A DNA stretch of 64,000 bases from Pseudoalteromonas phenolica. Its GTDB lineage: Bacteria; Pseudomonadota; Gammaproteobacteria; Enterobacterales; Alteromonadaceae. The DNA is taken from the NCBI RefSeq assembly GCF_005876835.1, contig NZ_PPSW01000027.1, positions 1-64,000 of the forward strand, in the 5' to 3' direction. This document shows, piece by piece, positions 63,842-64,000 of the stretch. Below the pieces are notes generated by a model. It made no database searches, was not told the DNA's origin, and saw only the letters and a list, made by a program, of their open reading frames with translations. Numbering within the stretch: position 1 is the stretch's first letter; the number at the start of each line of letters is the position of its first letter. The translations under genes were made by a program, and so were the position numbers.

Positions 63842-64000
63842 ATGGCTAATTACGCAGTCGGCGATTTGCAAGGGTGTTTTACCCCCTTCATTAAACTGCT
63901 ATCTGAAGTCGGGTTTAATCCAAGTAAAGATCATCTATACCTTGTAGGTGATCTTATTGCGCGTGGACCTGACTCCCTCGCTTGCCTAGATTTTGTGTAT
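63842..64000 (+). CDS. apaH: Bis(5'-nucleosyl)-tetraphosphatase ApaH, N-terminal part only
   Basis: The first 53 codons are present before the window ends. They show the calcineurin-type phosphatase motifs [10 protein letters not shown] and [15 protein letters not shown] of symmetrical Ap4A hydrolase. The second residue pair reads DLQG rather than DVHG of E. coli, a variation I recall from Vibrio-type ApaH. Its place after apaG is canonical. Confidence 0.92.
   Translation, partial: MANYAVGDLQGCFTPFIKLLSEVGFNPSKDHLYLVGDLIARGPDSLACLDFVY

Noticed and set aside
1..64000. CRISPR arrays, prophage, integron or toxin-antitoxin modules
   Set aside because: I saw no regularly spaced direct repeats, phage structural genes, integrase or typical small toxin-antitoxin gene pairs.

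Overview
The window looks like a chromosomal segment of a marine gammaproteobacterium of the Alteromonadales, most likely Pseudoalteromonas or a close relative. The base composition is AT-rich, there are many envelope proteins, and the block lptD-surA-pdxA-rsmA-apaG-apaH with divergent amgK-murU-djlA is in canonical gammaproteobacterial order. One short interspersed repeat resembles repeats I associate with this group. I see no phage, integron, CRISPR array or intact insertion sequence. The genus assignment is an inference.

Layout. (1) Positions 1-6050: the 5' end of a minus-strand initiator tRNA with its promoter, a possible globin-like protein, a small lipoprotein, a MipA/OmpV-DUF3019 pair, a DapE-family desuccinylase, ompW behind an FNR-like box, a thioesterase and an unknown exported protein. 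(2) 6051-7607: tyrR, with a TyrR-like box over its own promoter. (3) 7829-26513: the most interesting part, an apparent seven-gene operon. Its genes are overlapping or nearly so, and it carries PgsA/CapA-, PgsC/CapC- and PgsB/CapB-family proteins of poly-gamma-glutamate synthesis. The PgsC and PgsB homologues are greatly enlarged. Four more envelope proteins are interleaved: a CHASE2-like membrane protein, a membrane-anchored periplasmic protein, a possible N-formylglutamate-amidohydrolase-like zinc hydrolase, and a 1417-residue protein whose C-terminus looks like an outer-membrane beta-barrel. I read this as a Gram-negative poly-amino-acid (or related amide polymer) synthesis and export machine. 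I do not know of a description of this arrangement.

(4) 26807-34578: a POT-family peptide transporter behind an 18-bp perfect palindrome, the tyrosine catabolic genes hppD and fahA (hppD with its own TyrR-like box), an M23 peptidase-bactofilin pair, a DUF4442 protein and a Bcr/CflA efflux pump. (5) 34824-41246: a secreted subtilase, a LysE-family exporter, mgsA, and a minus-strand group of yegD, a periplasmic ATP-dependent DNA ligase, a HAD phosphatase and a small conserved protein. (6) 41247-50128: a 209-bp MITE-like repeat, a TonB-dependent receptor, sixA, a pitrilysin-like M16 protease with a TTG start, a GGDEF-EAL protein and a tiny membrane protein. (7) 50559-64000: a YjbR-family protein, pfkA, nhaD with the DUF368 undecaprenyl-phosphate translocase gene popT, a DUF3530 protein, djlA-murU-amgK, and lptD through a truncated apaH.

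Common threads are envelope construction (lptD, surA, amgK/murU recycling, popT, bactofilin/M23, the Pgs-like operon) and use of peptides and aromatic amino acids (peptide transporter, secreted protease, tyrR, hppD, fahA). All functional statements are homology judgements by eye. No database search was run.
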